Below the pieces are notes generated by a model. That model did no database searches, was not told the origin of the DNA, and worked only from the letters and a program-made list of their open reading frames with translations. The translations under genes and the position numbers were made by a program. Below, one piece after another: positions 1 to 5,822 of a stretch of DNA of 8,014 nucleotides (its first letter is position 1; every line of letters starts with the position of its first letter). This DNA is from Alphaproteobacteria bacterium (lineage in GTDB: Bacteria > Pseudomonadota > Alphaproteobacteria > RF32 > CAG-239): assembly GCA_017546885.1 (NCBI GenBank), contig JAFYRQ010000046.1, forward strand, positions 1 to 8,014, in the 5' to 3' direction.

Positions 1-1
1 G

Positions 2-142
2 GCGGCCTCGCGAAAGACTCTTTATCTTGTATCGAAATACTTCATTAAAATAGTTGAGAGCTTGAGTTACAAAGAAAAATCTTTGTCAAAATCCATAGCT
101 ATTCAATCTGTTGCGGTTAATACTTATCTTCATAATTTGTAA
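2..142 (+). CDS. C-terminal fragment of an unidentified protein (5' end outside window)
   Basis: The second forward frame is open from the left edge to a TAA at 140-142 and gives 46 residues, ending in VNTYLHNL. Both other forward frames hit stops within about 55 bases, and most reverse frames are interrupted several times. The residues suggest helices rich in Lys, Ser and Leu with no membrane segment and no motif I recognise, so no function is assigned. The frame ends about 80 bases before the stop codon of the oppositely directed htpG, so the two would be tail to tail. A weak hairpin and a T run follow the stop. The open frame is short enough to be chance, so confidence is modest. Confidence 0.4.
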   Translation, partial: AASRKTLYLVSKYFIKIVESLSYKEKSLSKSIAIQSVAVNTYLHNL

Positions 143-168
143 TATGCTGTCAGTATATATTCTTTTTT
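142..168 (+). terminator. Weak candidate terminator for the left-edge gene
   Basis: Bases 142-148 can pair with 152-158 (7 bp, one G-T pair, three-base loop), and a run of six T follows at 163-168. The stem is AT-rich and the T run starts four bases after it, so this is a marginal intrinsic terminator. Its support comes mainly from its position just after the stop codon at 140-142. Confidence 0.3.
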
Positions 169-183
169 GACAAAAAGCAAGAC

Positions 184-218
184 AAAAAATATCGCCGATG
201 TAAAAATCGGCGATATTT
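184..218 (-). terminator. Rho-independent terminator of htpG
   Basis: A perfect 13-bp inverted repeat (187-199 with 206-218) encloses a six-base loop. The stem core is ATCGCCGAT/ATCGGCGAT. Read on the minus strand it is followed by a T run (six T including the base of the stem, 189-184). It begins five bases after the htpG stop codon. On the plus strand the hairpin is followed by GTGG rather than T, so it should act mainly on htpG transcripts. Confidence 0.87.
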
Positions 219-223
219 GTGGA

Positions 224-2062
224 TTAAAAACCTTTCAGAATATATTCGCTTATCGCAGAAACATAAAAAGAACTGTCTTTTATAGGTTCTCCTTCGGCAA
301 TTTTTGCCTGATCAAGCAATATTTTTGAAATTTTTTCAATTTCAGGCTTTTTACTTTCATCTTCTATCGATTCGCTTAATTTTATAATCAGCGGATGGTA
401 CGGATTTATCTCTAAAATACGAGTCGAGTTAAAAGCCGTTTGTTGCTGATGATTTCTCATTAATCTTTCCAAATGAATACTCATTTGTCCGCTTTCAACT
501 GTCAGACTTACCGGACTTGATGTGAGTTTTTCTGTCGATTCGACTTTTCCTACTTCTTCCTTAAACAAATCCTGCATATAATTTATGAGTTTTTCCAAAC
601 TTCCCGCTTCTGCTTTTTCTTCTTTTCTTTCAAAAGAAAAATCAACATCTGCTTGTGAAATATGTTTAATAACTTTTCCTTTATAATTAGGCAAAGTTTG
701 AGTCCAAAACTCATCTATCGGATCTGTTAAAAGCAAAACTTCCAATCCTTTTTGCTTAAATGCTTCCAACTGAGGATTGTTTACCAAAACTTTTACATCA
801 TCTCCGGTAATATAATAAATAACATTTTGTTCCGGTTGCATGCGTTCAATATAAGCATCTAAACTTGTTAATTTGTCATCGCTTTTTGTAGAGTTAAACA
901 ATGACAAAGATGCGATTTCTTCTCGATTCGAAAAATCTTCATAAATACCTTCTTTGAAAGCAATTCCGAAATCATTCCAAAATTTGATGTAATCATCATA
1001 ATTTTCAAAACGTTTTTTCAAATCTTTTAACAATCTTCCGACAATTCCGTTCTTTATTTTCGCAATCAACGCATTTTGTTGCAACATTTCACGAGAAATA
1101 TTTAACGGTAAGTCAGAAGAATCAACGATTCCCTTCACAAAACGCAAATAGTTGGGCATCAATTCTTCTACCTTATCGGAAATAAACACTCTGTTCACAT
1201 AGAGTTTCAACCCCTGTTTTTTATCCGGTTGGAACAAATCATAAGGCTGGCTCGACGGAATAAACAACAACGATGTATATTCAATACTTCCCTCGGCCTT
1301 AAAATGTAAGGTTAGCCAAGGCTCGTCAAAATTATGCGATATATGTTGGTAAAATTCTTTATATTGTTCTTGAGTGATTTCGCCTTTGTTTCTTGTCCAC
1401 AAAGCAGAACCGGTATTAATTGTTTCTTCGCCGGCTTCACTTAAATTCAAAACAATCGGATAACTGATGTGGTCAGAATATGTTCTGATTAAATGACGAA
1501 GATAAATTGTATCGGTAAAGTTTTTATCATCTTCTTTCAAAAATAATTTTATTTCCGTTCCGTTTTCGCTTTTTTCCGCCGATTCGATTTCAAAACCGTC
1601 AATACCGTTGGATGTCCATTTATAAGCTTGTTCCTCTCCGGCTTTTTTGGTAATTATTTCAACTTTTTCGGCAACCATAAATGCAGAATAAAAACCGACA
1701 CCGAACTGACCTATCAAATCGGCCGCAGAACCGTTTTCTTTCATATTGGCAACAAAATCTGAAGTGCCTGATTTTGCTATCGTACCCAAATGATTTATCA
1801 AATCATCTTTATTCATGCCGATACCATTATCGGAAATAGTAAGAGTATTTTCCTTATCATTGGGAGTTAAAACAATTTTCAGTTCTCCGTTACCTTTTGC
1901 AATTTCCGGATTGGTCAACGACAAATATTTAAGCTTGTCACAAGCATCGGAAGCATTAGAAATAAGTTCGCGCAAGAAAATATATTTTTCCGAATAAAGT
2001 GAATTAACCACAATATTCAACATCTTATTTACTTCTGCCTGAAAGTTCATTTTTTCACTCAT
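224..2062 (-). CDS. htpG: Molecular chaperone HtpG (bacterial Hsp90)
   Basis: Encodes a 612-residue cytosolic Hsp90-family chaperone that uses ATP-driven opening and closing of a homodimer to remodel client proteins; E. coli HtpG is 624 residues. The N-terminal GHKL ATPase domain (about 1-215) shows the ATP-site signatures: E32 and N36 in FLRELISNASDA, D78 in ISDNGIGM, and the lid and glycine motif GQFGVGFYSAF at 118-128. The middle domain (about 220-490) holds the ATPase-activating Arg, R324, in LNISREMLQ. The rest is the C-terminal dimerisation domain, without the eukaryotic MEEVD tail. The start chosen is the ATG at 2062-2060, giving MSEKMNFQAEV, because a GGAG lies seven bases upstream and this matches the family N-terminus. 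The in-frame ATG at 2113 would lie upstream of the predicted promoter -10. Transcription is likely heat-inducible (promoter at 2094-2122). The gene stands alone, divergent from the ferredoxin gene. Confidence 0.97.
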   Translation of the reverse strand: MSEKMNFQAEVNKMLNIVVNSLYSEKYIFLRELISNASDACDKLKYLSLTNPEIAKGNGELKIVLTPNDKENTLTISDNGIGMNKDDLINHLGTIAKSGTSDFVANMKENGSAADLIGQFGVGFYSAFMVAEKVEIITKKAGEEQAYKWTSNGIDGFEIESAEKSENGTEIKLFLKEDDKNFTDTIYLRHLIRTYSDHISYPIVLNLSEAGEETINTGSALWTRNKGEITQEQYKEFYQHISHNFDEPWLTLHFKAEGSIEYTSLLFIPSSQPYDLFQPDKKQGLKLYVNRVFISDKVEELMPNYLRFVKGIVDSSDLPLNISREMLQQNALIAKIKNGIVGRLLKDLKKRFENYDDYIKFWNDFGIAFKEGIYEDFSNREEIASLSLFNSTKSDDKLTSLDAYIERMQPEQNVIYYITGDDVKVLVNNPQLEAFKQKGLEVLLLTDPIDEFWTQTLPNYKGKVIKHISQADVDFSFERKEEKAEAGSLEKLINYMQDLFKEEVGKVESTEKLTSSPVSLTVESGQMSIHLERLMRNHQQQTAFNSTRILEINPYHPLIIKLSESIEDESKKPEIEKISKILLDQAKIAEGEPIKDSSFYVSAISEYILKGF

Positions 2063-2093
2063 ATTTATTCTCCAAATTTTGTTATTGCTTATT

Positions 2094-2122
2094 ATATGGG
2101 GAGAAAAAAACACATCCGCAAG
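2094..2122 (-). promoter_or_regulatory. Heat-shock (sigma-32/RpoH-type) promoter of htpG, overlapping a sigma-70 -10 box
   Basis: On the minus strand CTTGCGG (2122-2116) and CCCCATAT (2101-2094) are separated by 14 bases. This matches the RpoH layout known from E. coli, CTTGAAA then CCCCATNT. The -10 part is essentially perfect; the -35 keeps CTTG only. The same bases contain TATAAT (2096-2091), a perfect sigma-70 -10, with TTGCGG 19 bases upstream as a poor -35. The start site would fall near 2087-2084, giving a leader of roughly 25 bases before the ATG at 2062. Confidence 0.7.
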
Positions 2123-2141
2123 AGCATTTATTATTTTTTAC

Positions 2142-2169
2142 TTGATTTTATTATAAATACGATTAGATT
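2142..2169 (+). promoter_or_regulatory. Candidate sigma-70 promoter of the ferredoxin gene
   Basis: TTGATT (2142-2147) and TAGATT (2164-2169) are spaced 16 bases apart, each matching four of six consensus bases. A TATAAA at 2152-2157 is an alternative -10 but has no good -35. The site lies back to back with the htpG promoter and 40-65 bases before the ferredoxin ATG. The AT-rich background makes the exact call uncertain. Confidence 0.33.
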
Positions 2170-2208
2170 TAGGGCTGAAATTTAAAATAATCTTTAAGGA
2201 GATAAACC

Positions 2209-2448
2209 ATGGTTTCTGTCGTTAATGACAATTGCATTAAATGCAAATCTTGTGTTGATGTATGCCCTGTTGATGCTTTTCACGAAGGTGATACTCAATT
2301 GGTAATTGATCCTGATACATGTATCAGCTGCGGTGTTTGTATTGCAGAATGCCCACAAGAAGCAATCACAACTGAAGATGAAGCTGATCCTCAATGGGTT
2401 GCTTTCAATGCTGAAAATGCAAAAAATTGGCCAAATGCCAACGAATAA
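2209..2448 (+). CDS. Ferredoxin with two 4Fe-4S motifs (FdxA-like tail)
   Basis: Encodes a 79-residue soluble, acidic electron-transfer protein. Two complete CxxCxxCxxxCP motifs are visible: C9, C12, C15 with C19-P20, and C38, C41, C44 with C48-P49. Each motif's last cysteine is expected to serve the other cluster, as in 2[4Fe-4S] ferredoxins. The start of the protein (VVNDNCIKCK) and the C-terminal tail (FNAENAKNWPN, 66-76) resemble the FdxA/Azotobacter ferredoxin I family. That family normally has a longer first spacing (CxxCxxxxC) and a 3Fe-4S plus 4Fe-4S pair. Here the insertion is absent, so two standard clusters are predicted. The start is fixed by AAGGAG (2196-2201) seven bases before the ATG. 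The gene is flanked by its own candidate promoter and by tandem terminators, so it is probably monocistronic. Its redox partner cannot be told from the neighbours. The family call is firm; the symbol is left blank because it is not a typical 7Fe FdxA. Confidence 0.93.
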   Translation: MVSVVNDNCIKCKSCVDVCPVDAFHEGDTQLVIDPDTCISCGVCIAECPQEAITTEDEADPQWVAFNAENAKNWPNANE

Positions 2449-2459
2449 TTTTTCGTTTC

Positions 2460-2488
2460 AACCCTCGCTGTTGCGGGGGTTATTTTTT
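2460..2488 (+). terminator. First terminator after the ferredoxin gene
   Basis: A 9-bp stem pairs AACCCTCGC (2460-2468) with GCGGGGGTT (2473-2481) around a TGTT loop, with one G-T pair. ATTTTTT follows immediately. It sits 11 bases after the ferredoxin stop and is a strong intrinsic terminator on the plus strand. Confidence 0.9.
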
Positions 2489-2492
2489 ATTC

Positions 2493-2532
2493 AATCAGTC
2501 CTTAACGGGCTGATTTTTATTTTATTTTTTTC
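2493..2532 (+). terminator. Second, tandem terminator between ferredoxin and typA
   Basis: A second 9-bp stem pairs AATCAGTCC (2493-2501) with GGGCTGATT (2507-2515) around a five-base loop, again with one G-T pair. A long T-rich run follows (2514-2531). The G-T pair would be an A-C mismatch on the other strand, so it is oriented to stop plus-strand transcripts. It backs up the first terminator and insulates typA. Confidence 0.85.
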
Positions 2533-2560
2533 TTGAAAACAGACAAACTTGTGCTATTGT
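2533..2560 (+). promoter_or_regulatory. Candidate sigma-70 promoter of typA
   Basis: TTGAAA (2533-2538) and TATTGT (2555-2560) are 16 bases apart. The -10 is followed by a short GC-rich stretch (GCGCC), a common discriminator at housekeeping promoters. The -35 begins right after the T tract of the preceding terminator. The expected start near 2567 gives a leader of about 30 bases before the typA ATG. Confidence 0.45.
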
Positions 2561-2597
2561 GCGCCTAAATTTAAAATAACAAATTGAAAGAAAAACA

Positions 2598-4415
2598 ATG
2601 GAATTAAGAAATATCGCTATTATAGCCCACGTTGACCACGGAAAAACAACCCTCGTTGACGGACTATTAAAACAAAGCGGAACTTTTCGTGATAATCAAA
2701 AAGTTGAAACCTGCGTTATGGATTCTAACGAACTCGAAAGAGAAAGAGGTATTACTATTTTATCAAAATGTACTTCCGTAGAATGGAAAGGCGTCAGAAT
2801 TAATATCGTAGATACCCCGGGACACGCAGACTTCGGCGGTGAAGTTGAACGCATTATGTCTATGGTTGACGGCGTGATTTTGTTGGTTGACAGCTCAGAA
2901 GGACCTATGCCGCAAACAAAATTCGTTTTAGGAAAGGCTCTGAAAGTAGGTTTAAAACCTATAGTTGTTATCAACAAGGCTGACAAACCGGATGCTCGTG
3001 TTGATGAAGTATTAAACGAAGTATTCGATTTGTTTGTAAGTCTTAACGCAACAGATGAACAACTTGATTTTCCTGTATTGTATGCTTCCGGTCGTAACGG
3101 TTGGGCAGTAGAAGACTTAAACGACGAAAAGAAAGATTTAAGCCTGTTGTTTGATTTAATTCTTTCCAAAGTTTCCGCTCCCGTATGTTATCCGGACAAA
3201 CCTTTTTCTATGCTTGCAACAACATTGGAAGCCGATAAGTTTGTAGGACGCATGCTCACCGGTAAAATTTATTCCGGTAGTGTCAAAGCCGGAGAAACAA
3301 TCAAGGTTCTCGGTGCCGGAAATAAAGAAATTGAACGTTTCCGTATTAACAAAATTATGGCATATCGCGGACTTAATCGTCAAAGTTTAGACGAAGCTCA
3401 TGCCGGAGATATTGTTGCCATCGCCGGTGTTGTAAAAGGAACCGTTGCCGATACATTATGCCATTTTGATGTTACCGAGGCAATAGAAGCACAACCTATT
3501 GATCCTCCTACTTTGGTGATGACTTTTGCGGTTAACGATTCTCCGTTGGCAGGAAGAGAAGGCGAAAAAGTAACATCTCGCGTTATTGCCGAAAGATTAC
3601 AAAAAGAAGCTGAAGGAAATATCGCTCTCAAAATAACCACAACTCCGAACTCCGATGCTTTTGAAGTGGCGGGAAGAGGAGAATTGCAATTAGGTGTTTT
3701 GATAGAAACAATGCGTCGTGAAGGATTCGAACTCTCAATTTCTCGCCCTCGTGTTGTGTTCCAAAAAGATGAAGACGGCAATGTTTTGGAACCTATTGAC
3801 GAAGTTGTGGTTGACGTTGATGAAGAATTTTCAGGTACCGTTGTAGAAAAAATGGGAATGCGTCGAGCTGAATTAATCGAAATGATTCCGGCACAAGCAG
3901 GTAATAAAGTTCGTTTGGTTTTCCATGCTCCTACCCGCGGTTTAATCGGTTATCACTCCGAATTTTTAACCGACACCCACGGAACCGGTGTTATGAACCG
4001 CAGTTTTTATGCTTATGAACCTCACAAGGGAGAAATTGAAGGACGCAGAAACGGAGTATTAATTTCCAGTGAAGACGGAACATCCATCGCTTATTCTCTT
4101 TGGAAATTAGAAGACAGAGGTCCGATGTTCATTGACCCGAACGTTCCTGTTTATGTAGGTATGATTATCGGTGAACACACCAAACCCAATGATTTGGAAA
4201 TCAATCCTTGTCGCTCAAAACAATTAACCAATATTCGTGCAGCCGGAAAAGATGAAGCTATCAGCCTTACCCCTCCCCGCCGCATAAGTTTGGAAGAAGG
4301 TTTGTCTTATATTCAAGACGACGAGTTGTTGGAAGTTACACCGAAAACGATTCGTTTGCGTAAACGTATTCTTGATCCGATACAACGCAAACGTTCCGCA
4401 AATAAAATTGCTTAA
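2598..4415 (+). CDS. typA: Translational GTPase TypA/BipA
   Basis: Encodes a 605-residue translational GTPase of the EF-G/LepA superfamily that binds the 70S ribosome and helps 50S assembly and growth under cold and other stress; E. coli BipA is 607 residues. The G domain (about 1-195) has G1 AHVDHGKTT at 10-18, G2 RERGITI at 49-55, G3 DTPGH at 73-77 and G4 NKAD at 127-130. The SGRNGWA stretch follows at the G5 position. The beta-barrel domain, two EF-G-like alpha/beta domains and the BipA-specific C-terminal domain follow in normal order, including THGTGVMNRSF. No key residue is missing. The ATG is preceded by purines (GAAAG) but no strong Shine-Dalgarno; the start matches the usual family N-terminus (MELRNIAIIAHVDHGKTT). 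It has its own candidate promoter and a strong terminator, so it is likely a single-gene unit. Confidence 0.97.
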   Translation: MELRNIAIIAHVDHGKTTLVDGLLKQSGTFRDNQKVETCVMDSNELERERGITILSKCTSVEWKGVRINIVDTPGHADFGGEVERIMSMVDGVILLVDSSEGPMPQTKFVLGKALKVGLKPIVVINKADKPDARVDEVLNEVFDLFVSLNATDEQLDFPVLYASGRNGWAVEDLNDEKKDLSLLFDLILSKVSAPVCYPDKPFSMLATTLEADKFVGRMLTGKIYSGSVKAGETIKVLGAGNKEIERFRINKIMAYRGLNRQSLDEAHAGDIVAIAGVVKGTVADTLCHFDVTEAIEAQPIDPPTLVMTFAVNDSPLAGREGEKVTSRVIAERLQKEAEGNIALKITTTPNSDAFEVAGRGELQLGVLIETMRREGFELSISRPRVVFQKDEDGNVLEPIDEVVVDVDEEFSGTVVEKMGMRRAELIEMIPAQAGNKVRLVFHAPTRGLIGYHSEFLTDTHGTGVMNRSFYAYEPHKGEIEGRRNGVLISSEDGTSIAYSLWKLEDRGPMFIDPNVPVYVGMIIGEHTKPNDLEINPCRSKQLTNIRAAGKDEAISLTPPRRISLEEGLSYIQDDELLEVTPKTIRLRKRILDPIQRKRSANKIA

Positions 4416-4418
4416 TGT

Positions 4419-4447
4419 AAAAACCGGGGAATCATCTCCGGTTTTTT
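4419..4447 (+). terminator. Rho-independent terminator of typA
   Basis: A 12-bp stem pairs 4419-4430 (AAAAACCGGGGA) with 4435-4446 around an ATCA loop. It includes one G-T pair, and its 3' arm ends in a six-T run (4442-4447). It begins four bases after the typA TAA and separates typA from the rph operon. Confidence 0.9.
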
Positions 4448-4448
4448 A

Positions 4449-4482
4449 TTGCTTATCCATATAAAATATCGTATTTTACAAT
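4449..4482 (+). promoter_or_regulatory. Possible promoter region of the rph-rdgB-addB operon
   Basis: Only 66 bases lie between the typA terminator and the rph ATG, so the operon promoter should be here. Possible -10 elements are TATAAA (4460-4465), TATTTT (4472-4477) and TACAAT (4477-4482). The only -35-like word, TTGCTT (4449-4454), sits 17 bases before TATTTT. None of these pairs is convincing; the inference rests mostly on location. Confidence 0.25.
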
Positions 4483-4513
4483 GCAGAAAATTTAATGAAA
4501 AAGAGATGTAAAA

Positions 4514-5227
4514 ATGCGTAATAATAACAGAGAAAACAATCAAATCAGAGATATTGAATTAATCCCCGGATTTAGTCCTTATGCAGAAGGCTCCTGTTTG
4601 GTAAAGTTCGGAAACACTCACATAATTTGTACCGCAAGCGTTGAAGAAAAAGTCCCTAACTGGCTTAAGGGACAAAACAGAGGATGGATTACGGCGGAAT
4701 ATGCCATGTTGCCGCGTTCAAATCGTCAGAGAACCCCCAGAGAGCTGAAACAACCGTCCGGTCGTACTCAAGAAATACAGCGCCTTATCGGTCGTTCATT
4801 GCGAGCCGTTGTTGATTTAACCGCATTAAAAGATATTTCCATTTGTATCGATTGCGATGTAATTCAAGCGGACGGAGGAACAAGAACGGCCTCAATAACC
4901 GGAGGTTTCGTAGCTCTTTATCAGGCTATTCAATATTTGATTGAACAAAAGAAAATTAAAGAAAACCCGATTAAAGAATTTGTAGCGGCAATTTCTTGTG
5001 ACATTCACAATGGTGAAAAAATCGTAGATGTTGATTATGAAGAAGATTCGCATGCACAGGTTGATATGAATTTTGTTTTAACCGAAAGCGGAAAAATTGT
5101 AGAAATTCAAGGAACCGCAGAAGAAGAACCTTTTGATGAAAAAGAATTTTTTGAACTGATGTCTTTAGCTAAAGACGGAATAAAACAACTTATAGAAAAA
5201 CAAAAAGAAGCTTTAGGAATTAAATAA
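4514..5227 (+). CDS. rph: Ribonuclease PH
   Basis: Encodes a 237-residue phosphorolytic 3'-to-5' exoribonuclease that trims the 3' ends of tRNA precursors using phosphate and releasing nucleoside diphosphates; it forms a hexameric ring in the cytosol. Family marks seen are the N-terminal GFSPYAEGS, TASVEEKVP at 40-48 and GWITAEYAMLPR at 57-68. Phosphate-site arginines are R84 in SGRTQEIQRLIGRSLRA and R124 in DCDVIQADGGTRTASITGG. The metal-site aspartates D178 and D184 lie in DYEEDSHAQVDMN. Full-length E. coli RNase PH is 238 residues, so the gene is intact. The RBS is weak (GAG about eight bases before the ATG), but the start fits the family. It is first in an operon: its TAA abuts the rdgB ATG directly. 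rph next to rdgB is a common bacterial pairing. Confidence 0.97.
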   Translation: MRNNNRENNQIRDIELIPGFSPYAEGSCLVKFGNTHIICTASVEEKVPNWLKGQNRGWITAEYAMLPRSNRQRTPRELKQPSGRTQEIQRLIGRSLRAVVDLTALKDISICIDCDVIQADGGTRTASITGGFVALYQAIQYLIEQKKIKENPIKEFVAAISCDIHNGEKIVDVDYEEDSHAQVDMNFVLTESGKIVEIQGTAEEEPFDEKEFFELMSLAKDGIKQLIEKQKEALGIK

Positions 5228-5812
5228 ATGAAAATAACAAAGTTAGTCGTTGCCAGTCATAATGCCGGTAAAATTGCCGAAATAAAAACATTGCTTGCAC
5301 CTCTGAAAATAGAAGTACAATCTGCCGCAGATTTAAGGCTCGGGGATGTTGAAGAAACAGGAACAACTTTTGAAGAAAATGCAAAATTAAAAGCAGAAAG
5401 CTTGTGTATGATGTGTGGTCTTCCCTGTTTGGCTGACGATTCGGGATTATGTGTTGATGCTCTCAACGGTCGCCCCGGAGTTTATTCTGCTCGTTATGCT
5501 CCTAATCGTGATTTTAACGAAGGGATGAAAATGTTATTAAAAGAAATGGCAGAATCAGGTAAAGAAACAAGAAAAGCTCACTTTTCATGTTGTATGGCTT
5601 TAGCCGTTCCTAACGAAAAAACCATGATCTTTGAAGGCAGAGTTGACGGGAATATTTCCGAAACCCCGTCAGGAAATGGCGGATTCGGATATGATCCTAT
5701 TTTTATTCCGGAAGGATTCGATAAAACTTTTGCCGAGCTCGGAGATGATATCAAAAACAAAATGTCTCACCGAAGCAGAGCATTAGAAAAACTTATAACA
5801 GAAATAAAATAA
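5228..5812 (+). CDS. rdgB: RdgB/HAM1 dITP/XTP pyrophosphatase
   Basis: Encodes a 194-residue house-cleaning enzyme that hydrolyses dITP, ITP and XTP to monophosphates plus pyrophosphate, keeping deaminated purines out of DNA and RNA; E. coli RdgB is 197 residues. Motifs seen in order are ASHNAGK (9-15, triphosphate site), EETGTTFEENAKLKA (42-56), ADDSGL with the D70/D71 pair (69-74, metal/catalysis), GRPGVYSARYA (81-91), GGFGYDPIF and the C-terminal SHRSRALEKL substrate-binding motif. The ATG directly follows the rph stop, with AGGA (5215-5218) nine bases upstream inside rph, so translation is probably coupled. An unusual feature is the cluster of cysteines beside the active site (C60, C63, C67, C75) plus C121-C122. 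The stop codon overlaps the addB Shine-Dalgarno. Confidence 0.96.
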   Translation: MKITKLVVASHNAGKIAEIKTLLAPLKIEVQSAADLRLGDVEETGTTFEENAKLKAESLCMMCGLPCLADDSGLCVDALNGRPGVYSARYAPNRDFNEGMKMLLKEMAESGKETRKAHFSCCMALAVPNEKTMIFEGRVDGNISETPSGNGGFGYDPIFIPEGFDKTFAELGDDIKNKMSHRSRALEKLITEIK

Positions 5813-5817
5813 GGAGG
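5811..5817 (+). promoter_or_regulatory. Ribosome binding site that sets the addB TTG start
   Basis: AAGGAGG is a full-strength Shine-Dalgarno. It shares its first two bases with the rdgB TAA stop (5810-5812) and lies five bases before the TTG at 5823. The first in-frame ATG is about 58 codons downstream, past the conserved FLPNRRAVREL motif, so TTG is the most credible start. Confidence 0.8.
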
Positions 5818-5822
5818 CTGCT

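Noticed and set aside
167..195. A perfect -35 word TTGACA at 167-172.
   Set aside because: There is no -10 at 16-18 bases (the site reads TATCGC) and no plus-strand gene downstream; transcription would run straight into antisense htpG.
187..218. The 13-bp inverted repeat as a protein operator or mobile-element end.
   Set aside because: Its position five bases after the htpG stop and its T run on the minus strand fit a terminator fully; no partner repeat or transposase is present.
2063..2113. A longer HtpG start at the ATG at 2113, adding 17 residues.
   Set aside because: It has no Shine-Dalgarno, the added residues do not resemble the family, and it lies upstream of the predicted -10 and start site. 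The ATG at 2062 has GGAG at good spacing.
2306..2536. A second plus-strand frame overlapping the ferredoxin gene and running through the terminators.
   Set aside because: It would translate both hairpins, lacks its own RBS, and conflicts with the motif-rich ferredoxin frame.
2696..3781. Minus-strand open frames inside typA.
   Set aside because: They are antisense shadows of a gene with all its GTPase motifs intact and have no supporting start signals.
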